A stretch of DNA of 64,000 bases from Arcuatula senhousia (GCA_963971305.1 OZ020307.1:54929702-54993701), one strand, 5' to 3'; numbered from the stretch's first letter, positions 10,281 through 22,029 are shown. Notes: generated by a model from the letters alone, not told the origin. Program-made: numbers and translations.

Positions 10281-12778
10281 GTTGTCGTTTCGGAGTATGG
10301 ACCTCGAAATAAGAGTGGATTGTGCCACCGCTGTTTGATATGATTGGGGTTTAACCTGGTACAATTTTGTTGTTTTCTTGTGGTCAGAATGGATGCTGAT
10401 TTTATTGGTTATATTCTATATGTATATTCCGAAGCGGCTTAAATGTAAAAAAAAAAGAAAAAAAGAAAACATGTTCTCGTCCAGTAATATATCGACTCAC
10501 GACATGCTTGGATCAATTATGTTTATGTAGTGTATTTTAATTTACTTGTAGATGGTTGAACATCACCTTGGAAGTTCTTAGCAGTTGGCTCCTTAATGGT
10601 TAATTTAGTTGAAGGATCGAAAGGGTAAGATTAAGATGCTGTAGAGCAATGCATATTGTGTTTAGAGAGAAGGCTTTTTTTAAAGTTTGTAATTAATACT
10701 TTAGTTTAAGATATTGTTGAACACAATCTAGTTTCATGTACGTTTTCTCATCGCGGGAAAAGATAAAGGAAAAAAACTGGCTCTTTGAGGGACTTTAAGA
10801 ACTTTTATGTTCTAGCTATAGATAGTTCATGTTTTTGCGTCGGGGCATTATCTCGTCCCGAATTGTCATGTATGTCATGTGTGTTGTACAAATTGGAAGT
10901 TAAAGTTGAATGTCTAGTATGTTTAAATGATTTAGTAACAGATACTTGTATGTGACATAGGGTCTGCGTTTCTTATAGGTATATTGAGTTATATATATTT
11001 AGTAGCATATTATGTCGTTTTGTAGGCATTGAAAGATCGGAGCCAGTTTCGGTTAACAACACAGGTGTAACTATATAACGTCTGCAAGTAATTATAGTAT
11101 TGGGATCTCGAAGGGAGACATCAGTAATTGGAAAATGATTTGGATGATAGGCAGGGACGTAAAAACGTCAGAGCTATGACTGGAAGACCTAAATTGATGC
11201 CTGTTTGTGTCCTTGATGCCGCCTTGAAGGTTCTATAGCTTAGTGCTCGATCATAAAACGAATCATCCGGAAATTGAGTTCTATAGTAAAGCTTTGCAGG
11301 CATATAAACAATTTGAAGCGCATGATGATACTTGTAACTTATTTTAACTTTAAGGACCTTGTTGTATACTCAGAAATTTCAAGTGCTACGTTTACTCAAA
11401 GAATAATTGACTTGAGATAGTTTTCTAATTTCCATTCCAGGGAATCTAATCCTTAGTGGCTTATGTCACGCGGAATGGGGGTTGGAGAGCTTTTTCTCTG
11501 TAATTTCCTTTTGAAAATTTTACATTTATCTCTTTATACAATGATATATTTATAACATTTTTATTGTAAACTGATCATGCTAAAATTAGTCAATCAATTG
11601 AAGTTGAGATTTTCTTTTGATCCTACTTTTTGTTGACCATGAATTTTTTTATGAAACTACAGAGGAGAAGTTCTTCAACCTCCTAATCGGTTTTACAAAG
11701 CAGAGAATGTTTTTGAAAACTATAATTTTTATGAAGAATAATTTCCTGTGAAAAGTTACAGTATTGGGGGACAAACGTTCACATTAATCAATAAAATCAT
11801 TGTTGAAATGTTGAAATTTGGAAACGCTAAGGAAGAAGCCTTTTAGTTAGACCGATTAAAATGTTACTATACAGGCTAAATCTTTTGTTATGTTATAATG
11901 TGCAGGAAATTTTCGGTGAAATTTCGATTCTGAATGCCGAAAGTTTGCAAATTTATTTTCATAGATAGGGACAAGCCTTTTCTCAACTTTATTTTGTGGT
12001 GGCCATATATTTATAAGTAGGGTTTTGGATTTAGCCTGGGATATCGGTTAATTGCTATCAACGTTTTGGTGATATAAAACTGGGCTTATTTTCAATATTG
12101 CGATTGATAACCCGGGGACAAAAAATATTGACTGATAGTTTTGCCGTTTCCTTTGTCAGGTTGTACTGTATATTTGTGAATAAAGTTGTTGCATCATTAT
12201 TATTTGTTTTATTTTAAAATTGGATTTATGCGTTATGGACATTTAAAGGGTGAGATGAGGTTTAAATAAGTGTAAGCAAATTTTTGATTAGGTCAAAATG
12301 ATGGTTTACGTTTCATTGAAAGACTCGTTAGTAGAGCTGTGGCTGAAAATGAGAATAAAGGTGCCATTATCGGGCACAATTTACACATGTTTACTTTATT
12401 TCAATCTAATCCTATGTTTGTTTGTGAACAAGTTATGGCGCAACTTTGATATTTGGTATGTGGTTGCTTTAGAGTTGGTACAGATAAGTTTTTAAAGCAT
12501 TTCATCGGTATGCCCCTGCAACCACGGTCTACTGATTTTGTGATTTCTTTCTGATTTGGCTTAATGCTATAGTTTGTTCTCAACTATGTTATTCAAGCAA
12601 TTCAAGCAGTTTTCATTGTCCAAAAAAGTGTTACAAAAAGTTTACGACACCACCGCCGGAAAGTAATACCTAGGTCTTACTATTCGTCGCAGGTGAGACA
12701 AAAACTAAATTTGCACTGAAGCTAACGCAATTGCATAAAATCAATGGTGTACCATGCCTGCTTCAAGTTAAGTATAAT
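10281..12778. other. Non-coding, no supported gene
   Basis: AT-rich with scattered short ORFs (11121-11303 on -, 12298-12495 on +) that lack recognisable domains or splice structure. No repeat boundary was found. Confidence 0.35.
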
Positions 12779-13150
12779 TGCTAGGCATCTGATATTGGGT
12801 ATACAGGCAGTTAAGGTTATGGTCTACGCAACTGTCACAATGCCGTATGATATTGACCCCATTTTCACGCTCCAGTGACTCTGAACTTTGGTCGTTTTTT
12901 CAGGCCGTGAACTTTTTTATAAGGTTTTTTGTGGACAATGAATTACTTGGTGATATAAAAGCTAGGAATCTGATATTGAGTAAACAGACAGTTGAGGTTA
13001 TGGTCTACCATGCCGTGTGACCTTGGCCCCATTTTCACGCTCTAGTGACTCGATAACCTTAGGTCTTTTTTCAGGCGGAAAACATTTTGAAATGATTTTG
13101 TGCACATTGAATGGCTTGAAAAGCATAGATATTGGGTATACAGGCAGGTG
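12779..13150 (+). repeat. Tandem repeat, about 180-bp unit, two copies and a part
   Basis: The block 'GGCATCTGATATTGGGTATA, CAGGCAGTTAAGGTTATGGT' at about 12783 is repeated at about 12964 with changes, and its first part again at about 13123. Within the unit, CCCATTTTCACGCTC and AGTGACTC are shared. The size and layout fit a core-repeat array of a pearl-like element, but no terminal hairpin was found. Confidence 0.65.
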
Positions 13151-13851
13151 ATATATATATTGCACGGTATACTGCTGACTTAGGAATTTTTGTATACTGA
13201 TTTGACATACTCTTCTGTCCGTTTAACAAATAGTGTTGGCGTTTATGACATATCATTGATATTTGGTAGGCTGTTTCATAAGCATCAGTACTGGTCTATT
13301 CCAGGAAGATATCTTCTACATATACGCCCCTACATGGTCTACTGACTATAAGGGTTCTTGCTCCTTTGGCTATATGTTAATGTTTTTTCTAGTTATTTAT
13401 GCGAATAGATAATGGTACATTTCATATGTCGTCTGTCTCGGTGATAAATTTTTGCAGTGGTGTTCAACCTTGTGTATAAAATTTTTAGTCTTAGTCGGGC
13501 CAACGCAAGACGGCGATCGGTGACCGGTGATCTGGTAATCTTGGTGACTGCTAGCTGTTTTCCTTTTATGATTTTGTTTTGGGTTGGTTGCGTTGCGTAT
13601 GCCTATCTCACATCTCTTTATCGTCTACAGTGTTGATATTTGGTATACAGTTGCATGTTAATCAAATGAATATACATTGTAGGTCAATTTATGGGTAATT
13701 TTCAGGATTGTATTCACAATTTACTTTTGTATATTGGCTAGACATATTTAAGATACAGGTTTGGGTGAGTTTTGAGTTTTGAGTTTTGGGGGTTTTGTGG
13801 TGAGTGTGAAATAGTTACTGATTTCACATAACAAAGGATAATTATTGCGTA

Positions 13852-14218
13852 TCAAATTTTCACCTCCAATACTAATACAATCTAGTTACTTGGAGTGTGA
13901 TGGCTCTTAGGATAATCATTTATCCTAAGCGACATCACACGAGAAGTCACGAGATCTATCAATTTAAATCATTCTTCGAAACGCAGTCAGGTTATGGATT
14001 GAAAGTGATTCTTTTCTCTCGATTAAGCTGTGGCTATGACTATGGTTGTGGTTATGAAGGGGTTTAGGCTTATAAATCTGTAATTTTTCCCACCGCCCCA
14101 CCCTGTTTTATTTGACCAGTGTTTCACACTCCAGGATCTGGATGCTCCTCAAATTTTCACCTCCAATACTAATACAATCTAGTTACTTGGAGTGTGATGG
14201 CTCTTAGGATAATCATTT
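13852..14218 (+). repeat. 70-nt direct repeat X flanking a 227-bp insert that begins with repeat Y copy 2
   Basis: Repeat X (TCAAATTTTCACCTCCAATA ... CTTAGGATAATCATTT) lies at 13852-13921 and again at 14149-14218, identical by eye. Y copy 2 (13921-13988) starts exactly where X copy 1 ends, sharing one T. Together they form a short palindrome, CTTAGGATA and TATCCTAAG, around 13911-13928. The rest of the insert (13989-14148) has no partner seen in the window. Confidence 0.8.
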
Positions 14219-15490
14219 TTCAATTAAAAGTTCAAAACTGTCGTTACATGACTAATCATTCATAAACATAAAGCTTCTATCGAACAACCATACAATGAGT
14301 CAATACTCATCGGAATATACCGGCCAAGTTAATAAAAAAAATAATGATCTAAAATAACCTGAGGACACCTCATTAACTTTCCAACCGTGACAATAAAAAA
14401 AAGATTATTCTTTTCTCGGAACTTAATAATGATTAATTTCCTATTCCAAAGAGACTTAATAACGTAAGTTGAATCCATTTATTTTCATAAGGTAGAAAAA
14501 GTAATATCACAAAAACAACGTTGACCCAAAAACCTAGTTTTGCAACTGGAATCGTGAACTTGGAGTACTTTACTATTTTAACACTAAATGTGCATATATT
14601 GCACTCTCTAATAAAACTCCCCCTTTTAAAGATAATCAAGTCCCTTTGATTGCAGTTCAAAGTTTTGAAGAAAATAATTCCCATAATAAAAGAAAGGAAA
14701 GCTGATGACTATGAGATCATAAAAATATCTCCATAATAGGAATCAACAATAAGAAAAAAAACATCATACATTCAGTATAAATACAAATATGATTATAATA
14801 ACCATTTCGATATTATATTTTTTTTAATGAAGTGATGTTAACTACAAAATAAATATATATAAACATGAAAATTTTAGTACATCTTTGTATAAATACGATA
14901 TATGTACAGTTAAAATTTTGACACTCGCTGAGAACGATTATAATCATTGAAAAGATGTATGCACTTTCATATAATTTTTTTTATTGAAAATAACATCTAT
15001 TCATCGGTTAGGCTGTATGCCAATTTTACACATCTAAGGAGCATGGAAAGGAAGAATAAGAAAACGTTAACCGACTCGAGATTTTGTGAGTTTTTTGCGT
15101 GAAGGGAAATAATCTCAACACGGTCAGCGAAGTTTACCACTTCCCATCCACTCATAGAGAGATGTGCTTATAACAAGTTACATTTTTATGTAGGTGTACA
15201 AATATATAAAAAGGACCTCGTTCCCAACAAGAGTAAAATAAACAAAGAATAAAGTAACGCGATAAAAATATGTCCAGAAGACAGTAAGCACTAATAACCA
15301 AATTATATACAAAATCTTGACGGAGAGTCGTCACATGATAAAAAATCAAGAAATTTTTGGAGAAGTCATACGAATCTCGTCATAACTAAACTCCAATCAA
15401 TATGTCATATGAAATATAAAATAAATAATATATACAATCGGTAGCCAAACGATTCTAGTTATAGATTTTGGCATAATAAATTTAAGCAAA
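14219..15490. other. Non-coding, no feature seen
   Basis: AT-rich. Short - strand ORFs at 14433-14684 and 15152-15349 show no recognisable domain. Confidence 0.35.
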
Positions 15491-15501
15491 TCAAATGTTC
15501 A

Positions 15502-15545
15502 TTGTTTTTTTTTTTTGTTTTTTTTTGTTTTTTTTTGTTTTTGTT
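15502..15545 (+). repeat. T-rich simple repeat
   Basis: Runs of 8 to 11 T separated by single G give a (TTTTTTTTG)n-like tract, just beyond the 3' side of the - strand ORF at 15800-16462. Confidence 0.8.
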
Positions 15546-15799
15546 CCACTGAAATGGAAAAAAGGTTAATATTAGACAAAATGTTAAGTTATTAAGTAAG
15601 CCAATCATTGACGAGTCTCTTCAAGTGATTGTAAACATACAAGTATATCACACAAACAATGAAACATATATGTACACTATGTACAAATGGTAGACAAATG
15701 ATTCTCATTATGTCAGTATTGTGAAAGAAAGGTTATGAGTTAGGAAACTTGAAGTGAAAATTGAAATTTAATATATAACTAGGCCACTTGACCGGTGGG

Positions 15800-16462
15800 T
15801 CAAATTGCCGGGCGTTTCCTCTTTTTCTTTTTGCCAGAAAAAATAGACGTTACTGTTGGTCGCGGAAAGTATATATCTATATTAAAATCATCAATGGAGT
15901 CACTACAAAAGATGATTCTTAAAGATTTTTTAGTAAATGTTATGCACTTATTGCAGGAACAACCGCCCTGAACGTTCTTTTGATATTCGTACATATTCTG
16001 AAAATCTCTATAATATTTTTTGAATAGGTAGTATGGACAGTCGTCCATACCCCACATTTCTAATGGAAGTTTATTTGAGATAATAGTATCAGATGCAATA
16101 ATTTTATATTGCGCTTTTAAAAGTTCATATAAAATGGGAATATATTGTGCCTGCGATATTTGCGAAGAATTTTTGGGAATAAGATGGTATAAAATTTCTT
16201 CAGGAATATTTAAGAAAGAAGCAAGGCGAATGATTTTGATGAGAATATTTTTATCCGTAAAGAAGGGTTTATTAATATTTAAGTGACGCTCAATTAAAGT
16301 AAATGCATAGGCGTCAACGTCAGGTAAGTTAATAACGTGTTGCTTGAAACGAATGGCAGCCTGAAAGAACGGAATAATCCCGGCGTCTTCAATAAGGTCT
16401 AGTGTAATAAAATCAATGGATTGAAAAGCAATCATAAGGGACTCCATTTGAATATCTGACAT
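15800..16462 (-). CDS. Uncharacterised intronless protein, possible BTB/SKP1-like fold, basic C-terminus
   Basis: The open frame runs 15800-16525. I prefer the second Met (16462, MSDIQMESL), because the 21 residues before it are low-complexity Phe/Tyr/Ile, as expected from AT-rich leader DNA. This gives 220 residues. No family was recognised outright. Residues of about 15-95 alternate hydrophobic and polar in a way that recalls BTB/SKP1 folds: a VINLPDVDAYAF segment like the SKP1 'PLPNV' turn, then KIIRLASFLNIPEEILYHLI, like the BTB helix pair 'LL.lA.yl.ip.l...c'. A Cys cluster (GGCSCNKC) could bind zinc. The tail GKKKKRKRP is a good candidate nuclear localisation signal. The ORF is much longer than chance predicts in DNA this AT-rich, has no intron, and no known transposon domain lies next to it. 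It could be a host orphan gene, a retrocopy, or a gene carried by a mobile element or a DNA virus. Confidence 0.55.
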   Translation of the reverse strand: MSDIQMESLMIAFQSIDFITLDLIEDAGIIPFFQAAIRFKQHVINLPDVDAYAFTLIERHLNINKPFFTDKNILIKIIRLASFLNIPEEILYHLIPKNSSQISQAQYIPILYELLKAQYKIIASDTIISNKLPLEMWGMDDCPYYLFKKYYRDFQNMYEYQKNVQGGCSCNKCITFTKKSLRIIFCSDSIDDFNIDIYFPRPTVTSIFSGKKKKRKRPAI

Positions 16463-16879
16463 AGAGAAAATATAAATATAAGTATGTATGAAAGACAAAG
16501 TAAACTTATATAAAAATAAAAACATGGAGAGATAGAATAAAAGGAAACCCGTTTGAAGGCGTTAACTTCGAGAATACTCGTGCCTAATACTCTTCGGGTA
16601 TGAGTGATTCGCAGGAAAAAAATATATTGAAAAATGAACGAATAATATAATAATCGATTCCCGCACTTAGGCTTTGACAATGTCTGAAGCGAGTAGTTGA
16701 TTGTCCGATAGCAGATTTGACGTTATTATGAATCACACATGTCACAATCAACGAAAGATTGCATGGAAACTTCAATAGTCTCATCAGATTGTAAGCCGTG
16801 AGGTGTGACACATTAATTCTCGAAGGAACATTAATGAGTCAGACTGTTATTGTGTTTATTAAAAATACTGCAACCAGAC

Positions 16880-17337
16880 CAGTCAATGTATAGTCGCGGA
16901 CGTAGTGTTAACTGGCTTTTGGCAGATAAAATTAAACGAGGAAAGCAAGCCTCTTACAGCGTTTGTTACTCATGACAATTTTTATCAATTTAAGAGAATG
17001 CCATTTGGTATTTCAAATGCAAGTTTTTCTTTTCAAATGGCGATGAATGAAATTCTAAGAGGATTAGCTTGTTTACATAGATGATATTGTTATTTGGTCT
17101 AGTACCTTTGATCAACATTTGTTACACTTACAACAAGTTTTTGATAGATTGATAAAGGCCAACGCCACATTAAAGCCCGATAAATGCAATTTCGCTAAGT
17201 TGGAAGTCCTGTACTTAGGTCACATTTTTTCCAAAGATGGTATTAAAGTCGACAACTCAAAGGTTGACGCAGTTACAACTTTGCCTGTGCCTAAGAATCA
17301 GCACGACGTAAAGTCCTTTTTAGGTTTGTCACATTAA
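16880..17337 (+). pseudogene. Ty3/gypsy-type reverse transcriptase remnant
   Basis: The first frame holds GFWQIKLNEESKPLTAF and FKRMPFGISNASFSFQ, the RT palm blocks of Ty3/gypsy elements. A frameshift near 17065-17075 lies just before the catalytic block YIDDIVIW. After it the frame continues through LKPDKCNFAKLEVLYLGHIF to KSFLGLSH and a stop at 17335. The YIDD block is intact but the frame is not. Everything 5' of the RT palm (gag, protease, first RT blocks) was not recognised. This begins a decayed retroelement that extends to about 20880. Confidence 0.85.
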
Positions 17338-17479
17338 CATAATCAGTCCTTTAACTTCTTTATTGAAGAAAGACATACCTTTTGAATGGACATCACGATG
17401 CCATGAATCATTTGAGACAGTAAAGAATGCTTTATGCACTGCTCCCATCCTAGCATTTCCTGATTTTAAAAGAGAGTTT

Positions 17480-17925
17480 TTTTTTCAGTTGTGATGGTTC
17501 AACGAATGCCATAGGTTATATCCTATCTCAAATAAATCCAGAAACAGGCGCGGAACATCCAATTGCCTATGGTGGTAGAAATTTAACAAGTGTTAAAAAG
17601 AATTACACTGTTACAGAATTAGAATTGCTAGCACTTATTTCCGCCACTTTCATGTATATCTCTCACATCAAAATTTACGGTATATACGGATCATGTAGCA
17701 CTGAATGGCTTTTCAACTTTTCTCATAAATCCAGTAGGTTAATTCGCTGGGCATTAAGATTACATGGCTATAACTTTGAGGTAATTCATCGTCCTGGGGT
17801 ACAGATCAAACATGTTGATTGTCTGTCACGTAGAGACTATTCTACTGCTCCTAAACCGAGTTTCAAAGGTTCAGAAATAATTAAACCAAAATGTTTTCCG
17901 GAAAAAAATCAAGTTGTTAGGTGAA
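17480..17925 (+). pseudogene. Ty3/gypsy RNase H remnant
   Basis: Starts near CDGSTNAIGYILSQ (the first RNase H aspartate block) and continues with HPIAYGGRNLTSVKKNYTV and TELELLALI, then RLIRWALRLHGYNFEVIHRP and HVDCLSRRD, the standard end of gypsy RNase H before integrase. The block is in more than one frame and has lost residues around 17690-17720, so it is not functional. Confidence 0.85.
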
Positions 17926-18179
17926 AATCCTACAGTTAATGTAAAAGTTATTTCAGATTCGCAAAATGACACAGATCTCTCAATCTTGATGAACAAACTA
18001 ATCCGTCACCAGAAACCAATACTGAATGTTCTTCCAATGAATTGATTGGATTTACCTTTGTTAAATGGGATGATGAAAATTGTCCATCAATCAATACCAT
18101 GGCTGTAGATTCTTTACCTTCTCCTGTAAATATCAAAGAGAAACAGTCTTCATGTCCAATATAAGGTCATATTTATAAG

Positions 18180-19080
18180 TAAATGGTCGAAGGTGTGCTA
18201 CCAAATGATGCCAAAAAGGCAAAGCAAACAATTTATGAATCTCAACAATTTAAAATATTAAATGGTGTTTTATATCATCTACGTAAAAACAAGAGGTAAA
18301 CATAGAAATGTAGATAACTTAATATTACAATTAGCGATTCCTGTAGACCTACAAATTGAAAACCCAATTCTTTTTCACCTCCATGACAACCTGGGACATT
18401 TGGGCATTGATAAAGTATATACTACAATAAGAGATAAATATCATTGGCCTGGTATGTATAGTTCAGTTTACAAGTATGTAACTAGTTGTGACTAATGCCA
18501 ACTTATGAAATCTAGACCGACGTCATAATAAGCACCCTTACATCCCAGCCAATAGAGGGTCCCTTTGAAAGGCACCACAAGGATATTCTTTGTGGTTTGC
18601 CAAAGACAAAAGAGGGATATGATGCTATACTGCTTGTTACGGACTCGTTCACCAAATGGCCTGAGAGATTCCCATTACATGATCAACAAGCCCCGACTAT
18701 TGCGCGCATCCTATACAGGGAAATTTTCTGTCGGTATGGCTGTCCCAGAAGAATCGTCTCTGACAGAGGTGCTAATTTTATGTATCGGTTTGTTCAGATC
18801 CTCTATGAGTTGTTTCAGATTGCTAGGAGCTACACTAGTGTCTATCATCCTCAGACGAACTCAGCGTGCCAACGCGTTAATAGCATAATTGGCCAGTCCT
18901 TACGAACTTACTGTTCCGATGAGACAGAACGATGGAGTGATTACTTGCCAAGCGTCATGATGGCGTTACGGGCGACACCGACGGTAAGCTCCGTAATTTT
19001 TTCGCCGTTAGATGTCGTTACCTATAGACAAGGTCGTTCTTCCTGAGACAGCACACTCAATAAAGCACCAAAAGATTATG
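18180..19080 (+). pseudogene. Ty3/gypsy integrase remnant with altered catalytic residue
   Basis: The zinc-binding HHCC module is visible as FHLHDNLGHLGIDKVY and YHWPGMY, but a stop lies between its two cysteines (about 18494). The core frame 18597-19046 has LLVTDSFTKWPE (first Asp) and RIVSDRGANF (second Asp). In the third block, YHPQTNSACQRVN, the usual catalytic Glu is Gln (codon CAA at 18870-18872). The core is otherwise one open frame of 149 residues, better kept than the RT part. The last residues drift into other frames. Confidence 0.85.
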
Positions 19081-19199
19081 TTGACGACCTGGTTAAGAAA
19101 TTAAAATAATACATGAAGTTGCAAAAAACAATTTAGCCAAAGCTAAGTAAAAAATTATTACGATCAGAATGCCGTAACCATGGTAACACCCACATTTAA

Positions 19200-19620
19200 A
19201 TTAAAAGATTATGTTATATTGAAAATTATGCAACATTCCCCTGGTAAGAAAAAGAAGCTGCAGCCCGTATGAAAAGGACCTTATTATATTGTCGACTATG
19301 GTCCTGGCGATACGTACTAACTACGCGATGTGGAAACAGAGGCCTTCCACAAATCGCTGGTACACGCGAACAGATTACAGCATTATAAAGATCCTCGTGA
19401 TCATCGGTTAAAAGAGTCCGACATAGGCAACCACTCTGAAGAGGGTGTGTTATCGTCTCGATCACAGATATCAGAAATCGGCAAACTTCCAAAATCACCT
19501 GAGACGACCAGTACTGAGATCAGACGGTTGTCACCGTGGCAAAGTGTGATGAAAGGTCAAAAGCCGGTTCCCTATCAGGATACAAAATCCAGGGATGTAA
19601 TTCCTCCACAAATGTAAATG
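19200..19620 (+). pseudogene. Integrase C-terminal (GPY/F-type) remnant
   Basis: Translation in pieces gives GPYYIVDYGPGDTY and then, in frame 19330-19617, a polar tail (VHANRLQHYKDPRDHR). A GPY/F module followed by a polar tail is the usual end of gypsy integrases. Stops precede and interrupt it. Confidence 0.6.
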
Positions 19621-19639
19621 CTAGCAACGACTTATAGGA

Positions 19640-20882
19640 GAGCCCCTTCAATAAACTAGTTGCTCATGTAAATGGCATGACGCGTAATACAAATAAAGTC
19701 ATCGACGCCCTGGTACACACTCAGAAAGACATGAGTTAAGGCATACAATAATGCCATGATGAGTGCTGTTGAACAGACATCGTATTTAATTCCTTCAAAG
19801 ACAACTTAATAATCTTACGATGAGTTTTACATCTTTAATGGACAGATATTTTAAACTTGTTATTTTTGAAACTCAATCTGCACGAATGATCGAAAATTAT
19901 CTGAATGATGTGCGTATAGGTCTTGCACATCTAGCTGAGGGTAGTCTATCCCCATTCATTCTTAAATCACCCCTCCTGAAGTCAACTATTTAAAAACTTA
20001 AGACAATGATAGCGAACACATATCCTGATTTTGAACAAGTCAGTACGGATACCAGATTTTATTATAGAAACGGTAAATTTGCTGTTGCACGAAACGGCAC
20101 TATTTTATAACTCTCCCTTGACTTTCCCTTAACCACTTTTTTTGGGAGTAAGTTTGAAACTTATAAAGTTCACACTTACCCAATCCCTATAAATTACTCA
20201 TCTCCTGACTCCACAATCTTAAGAGATCTTCCTGATTACTTTTTGAAAATTAACTCATGACAGGCTGAGCAGACATTACACATTTTTGGATAGGCATGTC
20301 ATAGCACAATGTTTGGATAGCAGTCCTAGACTATGTCAAGCCAAGCCAACCTTTTTCTCTGTTGACCATTCAAGTCACAATTGTATATTGGGTTTGTTTC
20401 TAAAATAACTCAACTATCAATGGTCAAAGACAGTTGTGACTTTCGCTTCTCTAAAAACTCAGTAAAACCCCATGCTATACATGTCAGTCCTACTGACATT
20501 CTTATCTATAACCTCTACAATATCACAATATGTCCCCAACGGCTCGTACGTAGACCCTAGATGTGGATTTTGCATTATCAAGTCGGATTGCCATTGCAAA
20601 ATGGTATCTAATACCATATTTCATAGTCCGATAGGTTCACAGTGCATTGGGGGTCAAAATAGGACAAAATCTCATCTTGTTAATCTTGCTGTTTTACAGG
20701 AATTTTTTAATCAAACAAAGGTCCAGGCTATACTGGGGAACATGACATTTGAAGATCCCATTAAGGTTAATTTACCAGAAATCGAAATTTATGAACATAA
20801 AATGGACGAAACTCTGGCCACGAGCCAAGAAGAACATTTAAGTATGAAGAAAATAGCAAACAGGGCTATGAAAAGGGCATAA
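19640..20882 (+). pseudogene. Third-ORF (env-like) remnant of the gypsy-type element
   Basis: Downstream of integrase, several frames carry peptides in the order expected of an errantivirus/F-protein-like third ORF, for example DRYFKLVIFETQSARMIEN, VRIGLAHLAEGSLSPFIL, then YRNGKFAVARNGTI and YPIPINYSS. The last piece is an open frame at 20472-20882 (136 residues) with Cys-rich RCGFCIIKSDCHCKM, an N-glycosylation-type NMT, and a charged tail. It has a hydrophobic start (LLTFLSITSTIS). Many stops and frameshifts break the region. No paired long terminal repeats were noticed, though I could not compare the flanks exhaustively. Env-like assignment is by position and pattern only. Confidence 0.5.
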
Positions 20883-20904
20883 ATGAGGGGGGCAAGGGGG
20901 TTAG

Positions 20905-21165
20905 CTGTTCCTGTGTTATTGGCTTAAATTGGTTCTCTGTTAGCTGTTATTGCAGATATCAGATTTAATGTTAACTGTTATTGACCAGTTCTGTGTTAAC
21001 TGTTATTGAAGAAATTCAGTTTACTGTTACCTGTTATTGAATAATATAATTTTATGTTATCTGTTATTAAAAATAGTATGTTAGCTAAATTGAAATGGTC
21101 AGTCCAAAAAGATCAATTCTCTGTTATCTGTTATTGGGAAAATCAATTCCCTGTTAAGGTGTTCT
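20905..21165 (+). repeat. Minisatellite with CTGTTA-(T/A)CTGTTATTG core
   Basis: About seven diverged units of roughly 35-40 bp each hold CTGTTATTG next to TTAACTG- or TTAGCTG-type words. The array starts just after the env-like frame. It ends beside a C12 run at 21169-21180. Confidence 0.7.
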
Positions 21166-21749
21166 TGGACCCCCCCCCCCCTTGACCCCCCTCATAAATA
21201 TACAAGAATCTTGCCCAAACCATCTTAGATGGTGAAACGGAAGTTCCGTACAGCTGGCCTGGCACGAATGACATATCTCTATCTCGGGTTTAAACATCAT
21301 ACTTTTTTTTTTATTTAATTTACAAATATAGGATAATTTTAATTTGGCCGCTATAAATATGTACTCACCTGTCAAATCACTTGAAAATTTTGATTTTCAA
21401 TCCCCCACAAAAGAGCTCTCCAACAACTGCATCATAACTTTATACTTATCAAAGCAAATCGAATGAAATAACTTTTCTTAAAAATCATGAAGGCTGCGCT
21501 CGTTCGAAATATAAATTGTACGTTCATCAAATAAAATAGTTTAATTGTCGAACTCATGGAACATAAACATTTCCCCATTGTCACCAATTGTAAATTAATT
21601 GTTAATGCGGAGATCCACTACGTACGGCTTTCCATACGACATAAAATTAGGGTTTTGAAAAATCCTTAACATGTTAGAAAAATTCTTAAGACTCTATTCG
21701 CCTAGATAAAGTGTTAGTAAAAATAACCTGGCTCGATACGCGTGTTCCT

Positions 21750-21852
21750 TGGAGTGGGTACAGGCATTTCAAAAGAAATGATGGATTAAACTTGGTTTTA
21801 TGGTGCGCCAGACCTCCCTCTTCCATTGCGATCTTAGGGACCAATAGTATTA
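21750..21852. repeat. Dispersed repeat R, copy 2, left part
   Basis: Matches 6890-6988 (GTACAGGCATTTCAAA, CCTCCCTCTTCCATTGCGAT). It stops at 21852, where the 3.45 kb inverted-repeat element begins. The right part continues at 25301. Confidence 0.75.
21844..21852 (+). repeat. Target-site duplication ATAGTATTA, left copy
   Basis: Nine bases directly outside the left terminal inverted repeat. The same nine bases lie directly outside the right one at 25301-25309. Confidence 0.85.
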
Positions 21853-22029
21853 GGTAGTGTTTGCGCGTCCACGCCGCGTGGACGAATAGACTACAGGCTG
21901 CGCGTCCACGCTTCCTGAAAAATACCTAAAACGGAGTTTTCCGTAAGTTTTTCTGTAATTTCGTGATTGTAAATAATAAACTTTACTATAAAATGCCCGG
22001 GGACTTATTGTAAGATTTTATATTGTCCC

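Noticed and set aside
11121..11303. - strand ORF in unannotated DNA
   Set aside because: Short, no recognised family, no splice structure. The opposite strand also gives protein-like words, so neither is trusted.
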